From contig CAMDEE010000004.1 in assembly GCA_945895375.1 (NCBI GenBank), positions 62,001 to 126,000 of the forward strand: DNA of 64,000 nt, read 5' to 3'. The notes beneath the pieces were generated by a model, which did not search any database, was not told where the DNA came from, and worked only from the letters and a program-made list of their open reading frames with translations. The translations under genes and the position numbers were made by a program. Positions 8,344 to 17,712 of the stretch are shown in pieces (position 1 is the first letter of the stretch; each line of letters begins with the position of its first letter). Origin of the DNA: Auritidibacter sp. Marseille-P8566 (GTDB lineage Bacteria; Actinomycetota; Actinomycetes; Actinomycetales; Microbacteriaceae).

Positions 8344-9328
8344 TGAAATCAAACTCAATGACGCTGACCGCTTCAACCTGATGCTCGCTTTAACCGGGCT
8401 ATTGGTTGATGGGGAAGAGTACACAGTCGAGGAACTTGTTGAGCACTTCAAGGTTCCAAAGAAAGAAATAGTCAAAGCAGTCAAGATGATTAGCTATACC
8501 GATTTGATGAAATCAAATCAGGATGGCTCTTACGAAGTTGACTACGACGATTTGAGAGAAGGATTTGTCTCGATTCGTTACACATTCAGTAAAGCAATCG
8601 ATGAGGTTCCTAGGTTATCGTCAAGACAGGCCTCTGCTCTAGCCGCTGGATTGGTATACCTAAGTTCACTACCCGGCCTTGTCGATAACAGCGAGATTGA
8701 AGAGTTGCAGAAGATTCTGGCCTCAGACGATAGTACTGAAAAGAAAAAGACAGTCCTTATTGAAACTGTTACTAGAGACTCAGATCTGGTTGCTATTAGA
8801 GAAGCTATGGCTAGCGGATTTAGTATCACCTGCGATTATCTAAACCTGAGGGGGGAGACCACTCTAAATAGAGAGCTTGAACCTCTTCGAATTGATTCAC
8901 AGGGAGAAGTTGTTTATCTAAGAGCTTGGTGCCCTGTGAACAATGATGTTAGATCCTTCAGGCTCGACCGCATGAGAAATGCAAAGCCAACTGCCAACCC
9001 AATCAGCGAAGCGGCACTGGGTGCTGAGCTAGTGGATGAAATCTACACCTCTTCAGAAACGGACACAGTGGTTACTTTGGAAGTGGATCCAGAAGCCTAC
9101 TCACTCATCTATGACTTCAAACCTGTTGAAGAACCAGAGTCCGTAAACAAGACTGTGAAGCGTTTCAAGATTCACGTTGGCGATGTTCGTAATCTGGGCC
9201 GAGTAATCGCTCGATTTGGTGGAGCCGCTAGGGTCATTAGCCCAGAGATTGCCCGCCAATCTGTCAGAGATTTTGCCCTGAATGCTCTAGGGGAGCGTTC
9301 ATCAACTACGCCTAAGGATGCTGAGTAA
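8336..9328 (+). CDS. pafC: PafC, WYL-domain transcriptional regulator
   Basis: A 330-residue partner of PafB. It has an N-terminal winged-helix segment (DRFNLMLALTGLLVDGEEYT), a WYL core (EVVYLRAWCPVNNDVRSFRL and RMRNAKP) and a C-terminal WCX-like region ending in Gly-Glu-Arg-Ser. The ATG at 8336 was chosen because it overlaps the pafB stop by only 8 bp; the frame is open to 8324, but the extra Met-Leu-Ile-Phe is not conserved in the family as I know it. Co-translation fits the known PafBC heterodimer. Confidence 0.92.
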   Translation: MADEIKLNDADRFNLMLALTGLLVDGEEYTVEELVEHFKVPKKEIVKAVKMISYTDLMKSNQDGSYEVDYDDLREGFVSIRYTFSKAIDEVPRLSSRQASALAAGLVYLSSLPGLVDNSEIEELQKILASDDSTEKKKTVLIETVTRDSDLVAIREAMASGFSITCDYLNLRGETTLNRELEPLRIDSQGEVVYLRAWCPVNNDVRSFRLDRMRNAKPTANPISEAALGAELVDEIYTSSETDTVVTLEVDPEAYSLIYDFKPVEEPESVNKTVKRFKIHVGDVRNLGRVIARFGGAARVISPEIARQSVRDFALNALGERSSTTPKDAE

Positions 9329-9562
9329 ATGGATAATCTTTGGGCTTATGCTCTCGGGGTAGTAGCGCTGTTCACTTTGCTGAGCCTAGGTTACGTAGGC
9401 TACAAGCTTCGTTCCTCTGCAACCAGGGTAAATCGCTCACTTGACCCAATCCTGCAGAAGTCAAAAACCCTTAAGATTGAGATAAGTGCTCTAAAGCGCT
9501 CAAGGTTAGATAGACAGCGTAGGCTTGAGAGCAAAGGCACCCAAGTTACTTCTAAAAAGTAA
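9329..9562 (+). CDS. Small single-pass membrane protein, unknown function
   Basis: A 77-residue protein whose ATG follows the pafC stop directly. One hydrophobic segment at about residues 5-25 (WAYALGVVALFTLLSLGYVG) is followed by a basic, helical tail rich in Arg, Lys and Ser (GYKLRSSATRVNRS to the C-terminus). It resembles an N-terminally anchored protein with a cytoplasmic amphipathic tail. Its place just before tatA, 10 bp upstream, suggests a link to Tat export, but I do not recognise the family. Confidence 0.65.
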   Translation: MDNLWAYALGVVALFTLLSLGYVGYKLRSSATRVNRSLDPILQKSKTLKIEISALKRSRLDRQRRLESKGTQVTSKK

Positions 9563-9572
9563 GGTTTGAATT

Positions 9573-9770
9573 ATGAATTTACAGGGCTGGGAAATCGGCA
9601 TCATTCTTCTTATTGTCCTCATCATTTGGGGAGCCCCAAAGCTTCCATCTTTTGCTAAGAGCCTTGGTGAATCAATGCGTATTTTCCGTAAGGAAATGAA
9701 GCAGATGGGCGACGAGCGCGAAGGCGACAAGAAGGCTGGTTCTGAGAAAGAACAACCTAAAAACGACTAA
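9573..9770 (+). CDS. tatA: Sec-independent protein translocase subunit TatA
   Basis: A 65-residue protein with the TatA plan: a short periplasmic N-terminus, one membrane helix (EIGIILLIVLIIWGAPKLP), a Gly-hinge equivalent and the amphipathic helix with Phe-Ala-Lys-Ser-Leu-Gly-Glu-Ser, then a charged tail. TatA oligomers form the channel for folded twin-arginine substrates. It overlaps tatC by one base (TAATG). The bc1 Rieske protein (QcrA) encoded in this window is a plausible Tat substrate. Confidence 0.95.
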   Translation: MNLQGWEIGIILLIVLIIWGAPKLPSFAKSLGESMRIFRKEMKQMGDEREGDKKAGSEKEQPKND

Positions 9771-10582
9771 TGGCACTTCGCCGTAACCCCGAAAAGAGGA
9801 TGAAACTCTCGGGGCACCTTCGAGAATTACGCAAAAGACTCTTTAGATCCGCATTTGCCATTCTGGCTGGGACTATCGTTGGCTGGGAGTTGTTCAACTA
9901 CGTATTTGTAGAGCTGCAAAAGCCGATTCTAAAAGTTGCTAGCGAAGCCAACGTAAACGCCACAGTGAACTTTGGTTCCGTTGTCTCAGCGTTCGATCTT
10001 CGCCTGCAGGTTGCATTCTTTATCGGGCTCTTTCTGACTAGCCCATTCTGGCTCTATCAGATTTGGGCTTTCATAGCACCAGCATTTCGTAAGCGAGAAC
10101 GCAAATACACAGTTATCTTCACTCTTGCCAGCACACCTCTTTTCCTAGGTGGTGCTTACCTGGGTTGGTCTCTCTTCCCATTGTTTGTTAGAACACTGCT
10201 TGGTTTCACACCAGAGGGAAGCTCAAACGTAATCAATGCATCAGAATACGTTTTGTTTACTGTGAGGGTTTTACTTCTTTTCGGTATCGCGTTTGTTCTT
10301 CCAGTTGTCCTGGTGCTGCTCAACTCGCTAGGTGTAATTAGCGGAAAGTCGATTCTCAAAGGTTGGCGTCCAGCAATCTTCATAATCTCTGTTATTGCTG
10401 CACTTGCAACACCAGTTTCAGATCCTCTATCTATGTTTTTGCTGATGATCCCATTGCTGGCTTTCTATTACCTGTCAGCCGGAATTGCCTTGCTGAACGA
10501 TAAGAGAAAGGCTAGGAAAAGCAAAACCCTTCTAGCCGAAACAGATCTAGCCTCAGACTACAAACCAGATTCCATCTCCTGA
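9770..10582 (+). CDS. tatC: Sec-independent protein translocase subunit TatC
   Basis: A 270-residue polytopic protein, the receptor for twin-arginine signal peptides. The N-terminal cytoplasmic motif SGHLRELRKRL at about residues 14-24 includes the conserved Glu, and the periplasmic and membrane segments FWLYQIWAFIAPAF and a Pro-rich helix V are typical. Six membrane helices can be drawn, with a charged C-terminal tail. It shares one base with the start of the helicase gene. tatA-tatC-helY is a conserved actinobacterial arrangement. Confidence 0.95.
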   Translation: MALRRNPEKRMKLSGHLRELRKRLFRSAFAILAGTIVGWELFNYVFVELQKPILKVASEANVNATVNFGSVVSAFDLRLQVAFFIGLFLTSPFWLYQIWAFIAPAFRKRERKYTVIFTLASTPLFLGGAYLGWSLFPLFVRTLLGFTPEGSSNVINASEYVLFTVRVLLLFGIAFVLPVVLVLLNSLGVISGKSILKGWRPAIFIISVIAALATPVSDPLSMFLLMIPLLAFYYLSAGIALLNDKRKARKSKTLLAETDLASDYKPDSIS

Positions 10583-13026
10583 TGGACGAGGAACTAACAC
10601 CTGCCGAGAGATTTGCTCGATCTAAGAAAAACAAACCAAATCCGAGTCTTGAGAGCTTTAGGAATCTTTTAAAATTTCCTCTAGATGATTTCCAAGAGAA
10701 GGCTTGCTTTGCATTAGCAGAGGGTCAGGGTGTTCTTGTTGCTGCTCCCACCGGCGCAGGTAAAACCATCATCGGAGAGTTTGCTATTCACCTAGCTGTT
10801 GAAAAAGAGCTCAAGGTTTTCTATACAACGCCGATTAAAGCTCTTAGTAATCAGAAGTACTCAGAACTCAAGGCAAGGTATGGGGCAGAGCGAGTTGGAC
10901 TTCTAACAGGAGATACCAACATCAACGCTGATGCTCAGATCTTGGTTATGACTACCGAAGTTCTTCGTAACATGATTTATGCCAACTCCAACTCTTTGAT
11001 TAGCCTCGGTTTTGTCGTGATGGATGAGGTTCACTATCTTGCAGATAGATTCAGGGGAGCGGTTTGGGAAGAAGTGATTCTTCACTTACCCAAAGATGTC
11101 AAAGTCGTTTCACTAAGTGCAACAGTTTCTAACGCGGAGGAGTTCGGTGCATGGCTGGATGAGATTAGAGGTGGCACCACAGTCATCGTCTCTGAAGTTA
11201 GACCAGTTCCTCTCAATCAACACGTTCTCTTCGGCGATGAGCTTATTCCTTTGTTTGATGATTCAGACAAAGAATTGCGAGTGAATGTTGACCTGGTGCA
11301 AAGACATGCCAACAAACTTCGTCAGCCAACTAACAGGCCTATTCGAGGAAGGCGCGGACACCAAGGCTTCCCAGATAGAAATCTAGCCCGAATCTACAAG
11401 GCGAGTAAGCCTGAGATCATTGAACTCCTTGATGAAGCTGATTTACTCCCAGCAATCTTCTTCATCTTCTCAAGAGCGGGCTGTGAAGCTGCAGTTCAAT
11501 CAGTATTGGCCTCAGGCATCAGACTTACCAAACCAGAAGATAAACAAATCATTCGCAGAGTTGCCGAAGAGAAGTGTGGCAGCATCGCTGACGAGGATTT
11601 GGCTGCTCTCGGTTATTTCGAGTGGTTAAGTGCTTTGGAGAGGGGAGTAGCAGCTCACCATGCTGGATTACTACCTGCCTTCAAGGAAGTAGTTGAAGAG
11701 CTCTTCCTAAGAAAACTAGTCAAGGTTGTCTTCGCAACTGAGACTCTTGCTCTTGGAATCAACATGCCTGCAAGAACTGTTGTTCTTGATCGTTTAGATA
11801 AGTTCAACGGTGAAGGTCGTGTGCAAATCACCCCTGGTGAATACACTCAGCTAACTGGCCGAGCAGGTCGAAGAGGTATCGATGTCGAAGGTCACTCAGT
11901 TATTCAGTGGGCAGCAAATCTTGATCCAACATATGTAGCGGGTCTTGCATCTAAGAGAACGTATCCGCTGATCTCTTCTTTCCGACCTACATTCAACATG
12001 GCGGTAAATCTGATTGAAGCATTTGGACAAAGACGTTCTAGAGAAGTACTAGAAACATCTTTCGCTCAGTTCCAAGCAGACCGTTCTGTCGTTGGTTTAG
12101 CTAGAGGCATCCGCGAGAAGCAGGCTTCACTTGATGGCTATGAAGAATCAATGAGTTGCCATGTTGGTGATTTTAGAGAGTACGCCCGACTGCGAAGACA
12201 GGTTAGTGATCTTGAACGAGAGATTGCACAATCAGGTCGACAAGCTAGAAGAAACGATCTTCGTCAGTCAAAAGGCATGAGACAGCTTGAAGTGAGAGTA
12301 ACTAATCTCAAACGAGAATTACGGTCGCATCCATGTCACGCTTGCCCAGATAGGGAAGTTCATTCACGATGGGGTGAGCGGTGGTACAAACTTGAACGTG
12401 AAACTGCGGCTATCATCAAGCAGATTGAATCAAGAACCAACCAGGTCGCCAAGACGTTCGACCGTATCACCGAGGTCCTAATTGAACTCGAATACGTGAC
12501 TCAATCCGACGGTGACCTCGAGATAACTGAGAACGGGCAGAAACTTTCCAAGATATACGGTGAGCGAGATCTATTGGTTGCTGAGTGCATTGGTCGCAGA
12601 GTTTGGCATCACGTGGACGCTCAAACACTTGCCGCTATAGCAGCATCACTGGTTTATGAAGCTAGAAGAGACGATGACAGCCTCACCCCAAAGATGCCTA
12701 AGGGAGAGTTCGTCGCTGTATTCGATGAGACGCTCGAAGTCTGGGATGATCTTCAGGCCCTAGCTAAAGCGCATAGTCTGCCTCTCTCAACTGAACCAGA
12801 TTCTTCAATGGCTCTTCAGATGCACAGATGGGCAACAGGAGCGAGACTTGATAACGTTCTCAAGCAAACAGGGATGTTGGCAGGAGATTTCATTAGGTGG
12901 TGTAAACAGACCATTGATTTGCTGGAGCAAATCTCTAAGGTAAATCCAGACGAACTCTCAGCAACTTCCCAGTCAGCTATTGACCAAATCAAGCGTGGCA
13001 TTGTTGCTTACTCCTATTACGCTTAG
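10582..13026 (+). CDS. helY: Ski2/Mtr4-like DEVH-box RNA helicase (HelY family)
   Basis: An 814-residue superfamily 2 helicase. Walker A is APTGAGKT at 55-62, the Walker B/DEVH box is at 148-151, SAT (LSATVS) follows, and motif VI is QLTGRAGRRGID. The C-terminal half has the DSHCT-like region and a small Cys-containing insertion, His-Pro-Cys-His-Ala-Cys-Pro, near 580 that is usual in actinobacterial members and may bind a metal. It is slightly shorter than many homologues, which run to about 900 residues. The role is presumed RNA unwinding and decay. It follows tatC with a one-base overlap and lnt begins 3 bp after it. Confidence 0.92.
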   Translation: MDEELTPAERFARSKKNKPNPSLESFRNLLKFPLDDFQEKACFALAEGQGVLVAAPTGAGKTIIGEFAIHLAVEKELKVFYTTPIKALSNQKYSELKARYGAERVGLLTGDTNINADAQILVMTTEVLRNMIYANSNSLISLGFVVMDEVHYLADRFRGAVWEEVILHLPKDVKVVSLSATVSNAEEFGAWLDEIRGGTTVIVSEVRPVPLNQHVLFGDELIPLFDDSDKELRVNVDLVQRHANKLRQPTNRPIRGRRGHQGFPDRNLARIYKASKPEIIELLDEADLLPAIFFIFSRAGCEAAVQSVLASGIRLTKPEDKQIIRRVAEEKCGSIADEDLAALGYFEWLSALERGVAAHHAGLLPAFKEVVEELFLRKLVKVVFATETLALGINMPARTVVLDRLDKFNGEGRVQITPGEYTQLTGRAGRRGIDVEGHSVIQWAANLDPTYVAGLASKRTYPLISSFRPTFNMAVNLIEAFGQRRSREVLETSFAQFQADRSVVGLARGIREKQASLDGYEESMSCHVGDFREYARLRRQVSDLEREIAQSGRQARRNDLRQSKGMRQLEVRVTNLKRELRSHPCHACPDREVHSRWGERWYKLERETAAIIKQIESRTNQVAKTFDRITEVLIELEYVTQSDGDLEITENGQKLSKIYGERDLLVAECIGRRVWHHVDAQTLAAIAASLVYEARRDDDSLTPKMPKGEFVAVFDETLEVWDDLQALAKAHSLPLSTEPDSSMALQMHRWATGARLDNVLKQTGMLAGDFIRWCKQTIDLLEQISKVNPDELSATSQSAIDQIKRGIVAYSYYA

Positions 13027-13029
13027 AGA

Positions 13030-14622
13030 GTGTTCACTTTAATCAGTAATTGGCTAAGGCTGTCCACCGCAATCTGGGGGAGAGCTTTTATTGGCGCTAT
13101 AGGCGGAGCTTTTATAGCTTTCAGCTATCCAGCATTCAACTTCTGGCCTGGTGTTTTCATCGGCTATTTCCTAATCCTCTTGTCGTTTAGACAACTTGGC
13201 TTCTTCAAGGCTTTTCTTGTGGGAACTATCTCTGGATTAGCTTTATTCGGCATCGTTCTCAAATGGCTAACAACATATCTGGGTCCTATTCCTTGGCTGG
13301 CTGGATCAATGGTGCAAGCACTCATGTTTGGTGCAGCAGTAGCAGTTGCAGCAGTTGTTTGGAGATTCTTAGCTTCATTGAGCCTTGGGCGGATTCAGCC
13401 ATTTGTGATTGCTTTTGTTCTTGGCGCAATTTTCACAGGCCGCGAATACGCAGCTGGAGTATTTCCATATGGCGGAATGCCTTGGGCTAGGGGAGGACTC
13501 GCCCTAGTTGATACCTGGCTGGCTAAATGGGTTTACTTCCTAGATGTTGCAGGTCTTACCTGGCTCATTGTTTTTGTCACAGCACTTCTAGTGATTCGAT
13601 TTATAAACCCACAGCCTCAGGGATTGGGACTTAGAAAGCGCTTTTTTGGGTTCATGCCAACTGGAATGGCAACTGCAATGTTCTTGCTCATACCTGCATT
13701 AGTTGTTCTGGACGCCTCAGGAACTGCAGGAACTATGAAGGTAGCTGCTATTCAAGGTAACGCGAATGCGGGATTGTTCGCAGCGAATCCGCCGGGTTCA
13801 ATTCTCGATAAGCATCTGAAGGTTTCTCGAGGTGTTGTTGAATCAGGTAAAGCTGAAGATCTAGACCTGATGGTTTGGCCTGAGAACGCTTCCGACCTTG
13901 ACCCGAACACCATGGTGGAAACAGGATTGAAGGTAAGTCAGTTCGTGACGGAAGATCTCAAAGCTCCTTTACTTTTCGGGACAAAAACTTTCCGAGGACC
14001 AGACTTTTATAACGAAGTAGACCTTTGGCTACCTGAAACTGGACTTGCTGATTACTACCACAAGATAAGACCCGTGCCTTTTGGTGAATATGTTCCTGAT
14101 CGTCCTATCTTCATGGCGTTAGCGCCAGACCTAATTGGGCTTATCGGTTGGGACATGAGTTCTGGGACTAGAGACGGAATTTTCGAACTTCCTAATGGAA
14201 CCACAGTGGGATCTCTGATTTGTTTTGAAGTTACTTTTGACTATCTAGGACATGATCTAGTCAAGCAAGGTGCAGAAGCAATCATGATTCAAACCAACAG
14301 CTCTGACTTTGGCAGAAGTGAACAAGGTGTTCAGCAAGCTGCAATATCTAGAATGCGCGCCATAGAAACTGGTAGAACTGTGGTTGCTGTTTCAACGGTT
14401 GGAGTTTCCGGCATTTATGCAGCTGACGGTTCTGTAATTACCGAACTTGAAAGGTTCAAGCCAGGTGCAATGGTCGAAGAGATTGCTCTGCGTAAAGAGA
14501 TAACACCTGCTGTGATGTTTGGTGGCTACGTGGAGCCAATTGCATTTGGAATCGGAACTGTTCTATTCCCAATCGCTGCAGTTGGTCTAATCATCAGAAG
14601 AGTAAGGTCAAAGCGTTCTTGA
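13030..14622 (+). CDS. lnt: Apolipoprotein N-acyltransferase Lnt
   Basis: A 530-residue protein with about six N-terminal membrane helices and a C-terminal nitrilase domain. The catalytic triad can be placed: Glu in MVWPENAS, Lys in YYHKIRPVPFGEYVP and Cys in GSLICFEV. It adds the third acyl chain to the N-terminal cysteine of lipoproteins, after Lgt and LspA. Substrates in this window include the FKBP lipoprotein and CtaC. Start is GTG, 3 bp after the helicase stop. It overlaps ppm by 4 bp; in M. tuberculosis the two functions are fused in one protein. Confidence 0.93.
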   Translation: MFTLISNWLRLSTAIWGRAFIGAIGGAFIAFSYPAFNFWPGVFIGYFLILLSFRQLGFFKAFLVGTISGLALFGIVLKWLTTYLGPIPWLAGSMVQALMFGAAVAVAAVVWRFLASLSLGRIQPFVIAFVLGAIFTGREYAAGVFPYGGMPWARGGLALVDTWLAKWVYFLDVAGLTWLIVFVTALLVIRFINPQPQGLGLRKRFFGFMPTGMATAMFLLIPALVVLDASGTAGTMKVAAIQGNANAGLFAANPPGSILDKHLKVSRGVVESGKAEDLDLMVWPENASDLDPNTMVETGLKVSQFVTEDLKAPLLFGTKTFRGPDFYNEVDLWLPETGLADYYHKIRPVPFGEYVPDRPIFMALAPDLIGLIGWDMSSGTRDGIFELPNGTTVGSLICFEVTFDYLGHDLVKQGAEAIMIQTNSSDFGRSEQGVQQAAISRMRAIETGRTVVAVSTVGVSGIYAADGSVITELERFKPGAMVEEIALRKEITPAVMFGGYVEPIAFGIGTVLFPIAAVGLIIRRVRSKRS

Positions 14623-15332
14623 AGGTGCTTGTAATCATGCCGACCTTCAACGAAGCGGGAAATATCAATCACGCTGTTGAGGAACTATTTATTCATAACG
14701 CGAATGTTGACCTACTGATTGTTGATGATGATAGCCCTGATGGAACGGGTCAGCTAGCCGATCAACTAGAGCATACAAACATTCGAGTAAAGGTCATGCA
14801 TCGCAAAGAAAAGCAAGGTCTAGGCGCTGCATACATAGCTGGATTTAATTATGCATTTGATTCAAACTATGACTACGTAGTTGAGATGGATGCTGATGGC
14901 AGCCATCGCGCAGAGGACCTACCAAAGTTACTTGCTGTTTGCGGACAGCATGATTTAGTTATTGGATCTAGATACGTGAAGGGCGGGCAAACACAGAACT
15001 GGCCGCTACACAGACAGTGGTTGTCTCGTGGCGGAAACCTATATGCCAAGATCATGCTTGGAACAAAACTGAACGATATGACAGCAGGCTTCAGAGTATT
15101 CAGTGTTCCATTTCTCAAGCGAATGGATCTTGCAACCATCAACGCAAGAGGGTACTCATTCCAAATTGAAATGGCTTATCGCACAATTCAACTAGGTGGG
15201 AGAACCGCTGAGGTGCCGATTGTCTTTATTGAACGCGAAATTGGCGAATCAAAGATGAGTGGTGACATTGTGTCAGAAGCGCTTTTGCTTATGACCAATT
15301 TTGGTCTGAAGCGATTGTTTAGACGCAACTAG
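14619..15332 (+). CDS. ppm: Polyprenol monophosphomannose synthase (Ppm1-type GT2)
   Basis: A 237-residue GT2 glycosyltransferase with VIMPTFNEAGNI near the N-terminus, the nucleotide-binding VDDDSPDGTG, the metal-binding EMDADGSHR and IGSRYVKGG. This matches dolichol/polyprenol phosphate mannose synthases, which transfer mannose from GDP-mannose to polyprenyl phosphate for lipoglycan or glycoprotein mannosylation. The start is either TTG at 14619 (TTGA overlap with lnt) or GTG two codons later. Its TAG stop lies in a CTAG shared with the stop of rbpA. It ends the plus-strand run that began with the HAD gene. Confidence 0.92.
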   Translation: MKVLVIMPTFNEAGNINHAVEELFIHNANVDLLIVDDDSPDGTGQLADQLEHTNIRVKVMHRKEKQGLGAAYIAGFNYAFDSNYDYVVEMDADGSHRAEDLPKLLAVCGQHDLVIGSRYVKGGQTQNWPLHRQWLSRGGNLYAKIMLGTKLNDMTAGFRVFSVPFLKRMDLATINARGYSFQIEMAYRTIQLGGRTAEVPIVFIEREIGESKMSGDIVSEALLLMTNFGLKRLFRRN

Positions 15333-15700
15333 CTATTAGTTGAGTCAGCCTGACCTCTAGAACGACGAGCCTTTAGCTCCACTAAACGTTCTTCCAGAAT
15401 TTCTTCCAACTCGACGCGAGTTCTTCTTTCCAAAAGCATTTCGTAATGTGTCCTCGGGATCTTTGGAAGTTCAGTCTCGAATGCTTGCTTGCCTTCGTTA
15501 TCCAACAGTGCTGCTTCCAATGAACAAGACTTGCAGTTCCAGGCTGCTGGAACTTCCGCTTCTTCAGCAAAGATGATTTCTGAGATATGTTCTTTAGCAC
15601 AGCGGTACTGGTGAGTGTTTCTAGGGGATAGGTTCACTCCTGAAGCAGTTTCGAAGCTCTCTGAACCTAGTCGGATTCCACGCATTGATTGTTGAGCCAT
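15329..15700 (-). CDS. rbpA: RNA polymerase-binding protein RbpA
   Basis: A 123-residue RbpA. It has the N-terminal segment MRGIRLGSESFE near residues 6-17, a zinc-ribbon-like core with Cys-Ala-Lys-Glu-His and Cys-Lys-Ser-Cys, and a basic sigma-interacting C-terminus with the helix TRVELEEILEERL. RbpA stabilises open promoter complexes with the principal sigma factor and is confined to actinobacteria. The ATG at 15700 is preferred over the longer frame to 15730 because AAGGAA lies 7 bases upstream. Gene order lnt-ppm-rbpA matches mycobacteria. Its 3' end overlaps ppm by 4 bp. Confidence 0.95.
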   Translation of the reverse strand: MAQQSMRGIRLGSESFETASGVNLSPRNTHQYRCAKEHISEIIFAEEAEVPAAWNCKSCSLEAALLDNEGKQAFETELPKIPRTHYEMLLERRTRVELEEILEERLVELKARRSRGQADSTNS

Positions 15701-15780
15701 TGTGTTATTCCTTATCTCTGTTTGTTGCAAATGTTGTTACATAGAAGATAAGCGAATGACTATACGAATACTTCCCGAAT

Positions 15781-16539
15781 TCAGGCTTTTCTCAGTGTAT
15801 GAACTGCTAACTCTGACACATCAGAGACTATCCCAGTTGCACCCCGCGAAGTGAGTTCTAGCATTTCCTGTGGATTGTTGATTGTCCAGTAGTGAACATG
15901 AGTGTTGGTTCGTCTTACTTTCGAGATGAATGATCTTGAATCTAGCTTGATTCCATACATTTGTCTTGGAATCTGTATGGCCCCGATGTTTTTGAGAGTT
16001 TGTTCAATAAGTCGCTGGGGGAGTCTGAGGGTATGAATCAGCCAAAGCTGGATTACCTTCTTAGCGCTAGCCGATGTTGCAACTGGTTTGGAGAGCAAAG
16101 CAAGCGCTGCAGCTCTTCGCTGTTCACTGAAACTTGAAACTAGAACTCGGTGGTGTGATTTTGTATGTTCTATTGCTGCTGCGGTAGTTGTAACTGATTC
16201 ATGATCTTTGACATCCAAATTGAATCTAGCCAGGGGGAGTGCCTCCAAGGCTTGAACAAGGGTAGGCACTTTTCCACCCCCGATTAACTGAATTTTCTCA
16301 ATTTCGGAAAACTTTGTTTCTGATATCTTCTTGTCTATTCCTGCGACACGTTTGAGATCTTCGTCGTGAAAAAGAATCGCAACGTTGTCTTTGGTGGTTC
16401 TAACGTCCGTCTCGATGCTGAAGACTCCTGCTTGAAGTGCAGCTTTGAAAGTTTCTAAGGTGTTTTCAGTGTGAGAGGTTCCACCTCTGTGAGCTAGAAC
16501 AACCGGAGTTGGCGCATTGAAGTACTCGTGCTCTTGCAA
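15781..16539 (-). CDS. Glycerophosphodiester phosphodiesterase family protein
   Basis: A 252-residue GDPD-family enzyme with LAHRGGTSHTENTLETF at about 15-31, the metal-ligand segment ETDVRTTKDNVAILFHDEDL and a C-terminal VHYWTINNPQEM/GIVSDV, the usual beta strands of the TIM barrel. It hydrolyses glycerophosphodiesters to glycerol-3-phosphate and an alcohol. No signal peptide is visible, so it should be cytoplasmic. The start is TTG with GAGGAG six bases upstream, which decides it. It is divergent from the YczE-like gene with only 38 bp between. Confidence 0.9.
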   Translation of the reverse strand: MQEHEYFNAPTPVVLAHRGGTSHTENTLETFKAALQAGVFSIETDVRTTKDNVAILFHDEDLKRVAGIDKKISETKFSEIEKIQLIGGGKVPTLVQALEALPLARFNLDVKDHESVTTTAAAIEHTKSHHRVLVSSFSEQRRAAALALLSKPVATSASAKKVIQLWLIHTLRLPQRLIEQTLKNIGAIQIPRQMYGIKLDSRSFISKVRRTNTHVHYWTINNPQEMLELTSRGATGIVSDVSELAVHTLRKA

Positions 16540-16577
16540 AACTCACTCCTCAATTGGGCAAAGACTAGGCTTACCTT

Positions 16578-17210
16578 GTGAAAAACTCTTGGGCGAACCT
16601 CGGAATCAAATCTATTGGCAGATTGCTTCTAGGTCTGTATCTCGTTGGTTTGGGTTTGGCAATGATGATTCACACGGGTTTAGGTGTTCCACCTTGGGAT
16701 GTCTTGTCACAGGGTGTTCAGGTTCAAACTGGCTGGTCATTCGGGTTTAGTGCGATAGTCATCAGTGCGATTGTTCTGTTGCTATGGATTCCTATCAAGC
16801 AGCAACCAGGCATTGGAACAATAATTAATGCCATCCTGATCGGGCCATTTGCTGACCTGAATGAACCTTTGATGCCCGAGCTTGACGGATGGCTTGCCAA
16901 CCTGTTGTGGATGGTGCTGGGCCTTTTGTTTGCGGCAATTGGTTCTGGTCTTTACATTTCAGCTAACCTCGGTGCTGGACCTCGTGATGGGCTAATGGTT
17001 GGTCTGACAAGAGTTTCTGGTTGGCCTTTCTGGATCATCAGAACCATAGGGGAGTCACTGGTTCTTCTCACCGGATGGCTTCTGGGAGGAACTGTGGGGA
17101 TAGGTACTGCCCTGTTTGCGGTTGCCATTGGTTATTTAATGCAAATGTCCATGAAATTGTTTGGTTTTGATCCAAAAAGTGACTCAAATGGAGTGAAAAC
17201 TCCAAAATGA
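16578..17210 (+). CDS. YczE/YitT-like membrane protein
   Basis: A 210-residue polytopic protein of about five membrane helices with internally repeated motifs: GLGVPPWDVLSQG in the first half and NLGAGPRDGLMVG in the second. Such a repeat, with Gly-x-Gly-x-(x)-Pro-x-Asp, is typical of the YczE/YitT (DUF161-like) membrane family; the function is not established. The GTG start lies 38 bp from the divergent GDPD start. The NUDIX gene overlaps its stop by 4 bp (ATGA). Confidence 0.8.
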   Translation: MKNSWANLGIKSIGRLLLGLYLVGLGLAMMIHTGLGVPPWDVLSQGVQVQTGWSFGFSAIVISAIVLLLWIPIKQQPGIGTIINAILIGPFADLNEPLMPELDGWLANLLWMVLGLLFAAIGSGLYISANLGAGPRDGLMVGLTRVSGWPFWIIRTIGESLVLLTGWLLGGTVGIGTALFAVAIGYLMQMSMKLFGFDPKSDSNGVKTPK

Positions 17211-17680
17211 GCTCTAAAACGCATGTAAAGCACCGTGAAACAGCAAGAATTATGCTCGTAGATGAGCAAAATCGCATTTTCTTGCTAAAAACTCATTTTG
17301 ACCCTGAAGTTGGATTGCCACCAAGATGGCTCACACCAGGTGGTGGCATTGACTCCGGAGAAACAGCTCTGGAAGCGGCTGTGAGAGAGATTCGTGAAGA
17401 AACTGGAATGAGAGTTGCTCCAGAGGATCTGGGTGAGCCTGTGTTGGTTAGCTCAGGACGTTGGGACTGGGCTGACGGATTGAGTTATCACACATACACA
17501 GACACGATCTATGAACTCAAGGTTCAAAATTTTGATCCTGATACATCCGGATTTACTGAGGATGAACTCAGAGACATTCTGGAATATCGTTGGTGGACAA
17601 TTCAAGAACTGATGGACAGCGATGAGCAGTTAGCACCACATGAGCTCAGGCAATGGCTTAGGGCACGTTACCAGGCCTAG
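17207..17680 (+). CDS. NUDIX hydrolase
   Basis: A 157-residue protein with a complete Nudix box running from the Gly-Gly of GGGIDSGET to the terminal REIREETGM, matching Gx5Ex7REUxEExGU. Such enzymes cleave nucleoside diphosphates linked to another moiety; the substrate is unknown. Further towards the C-terminus are YTDTIYELKV and a Trp-rich region (YRWWTIQELMD) that could shape specificity. It is coupled to the YczE-like gene by a 4-bp overlap and is followed by an AT-rich hairpin. Confidence 0.92.
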   Translation: MSSKTHVKHRETARIMLVDEQNRIFLLKTHFDPEVGLPPRWLTPGGGIDSGETALEAAVREIREETGMRVAPEDLGEPVLVSSGRWDWADGLSYHTYTDTIYELKVQNFDPDTSGFTEDELRDILEYRWWTIQELMDSDEQLAPHELRQWLRARYQA

Positions 17681-17712
17681 GTTCTTATCTTGGATATATA
17701 ACACCGATAATG

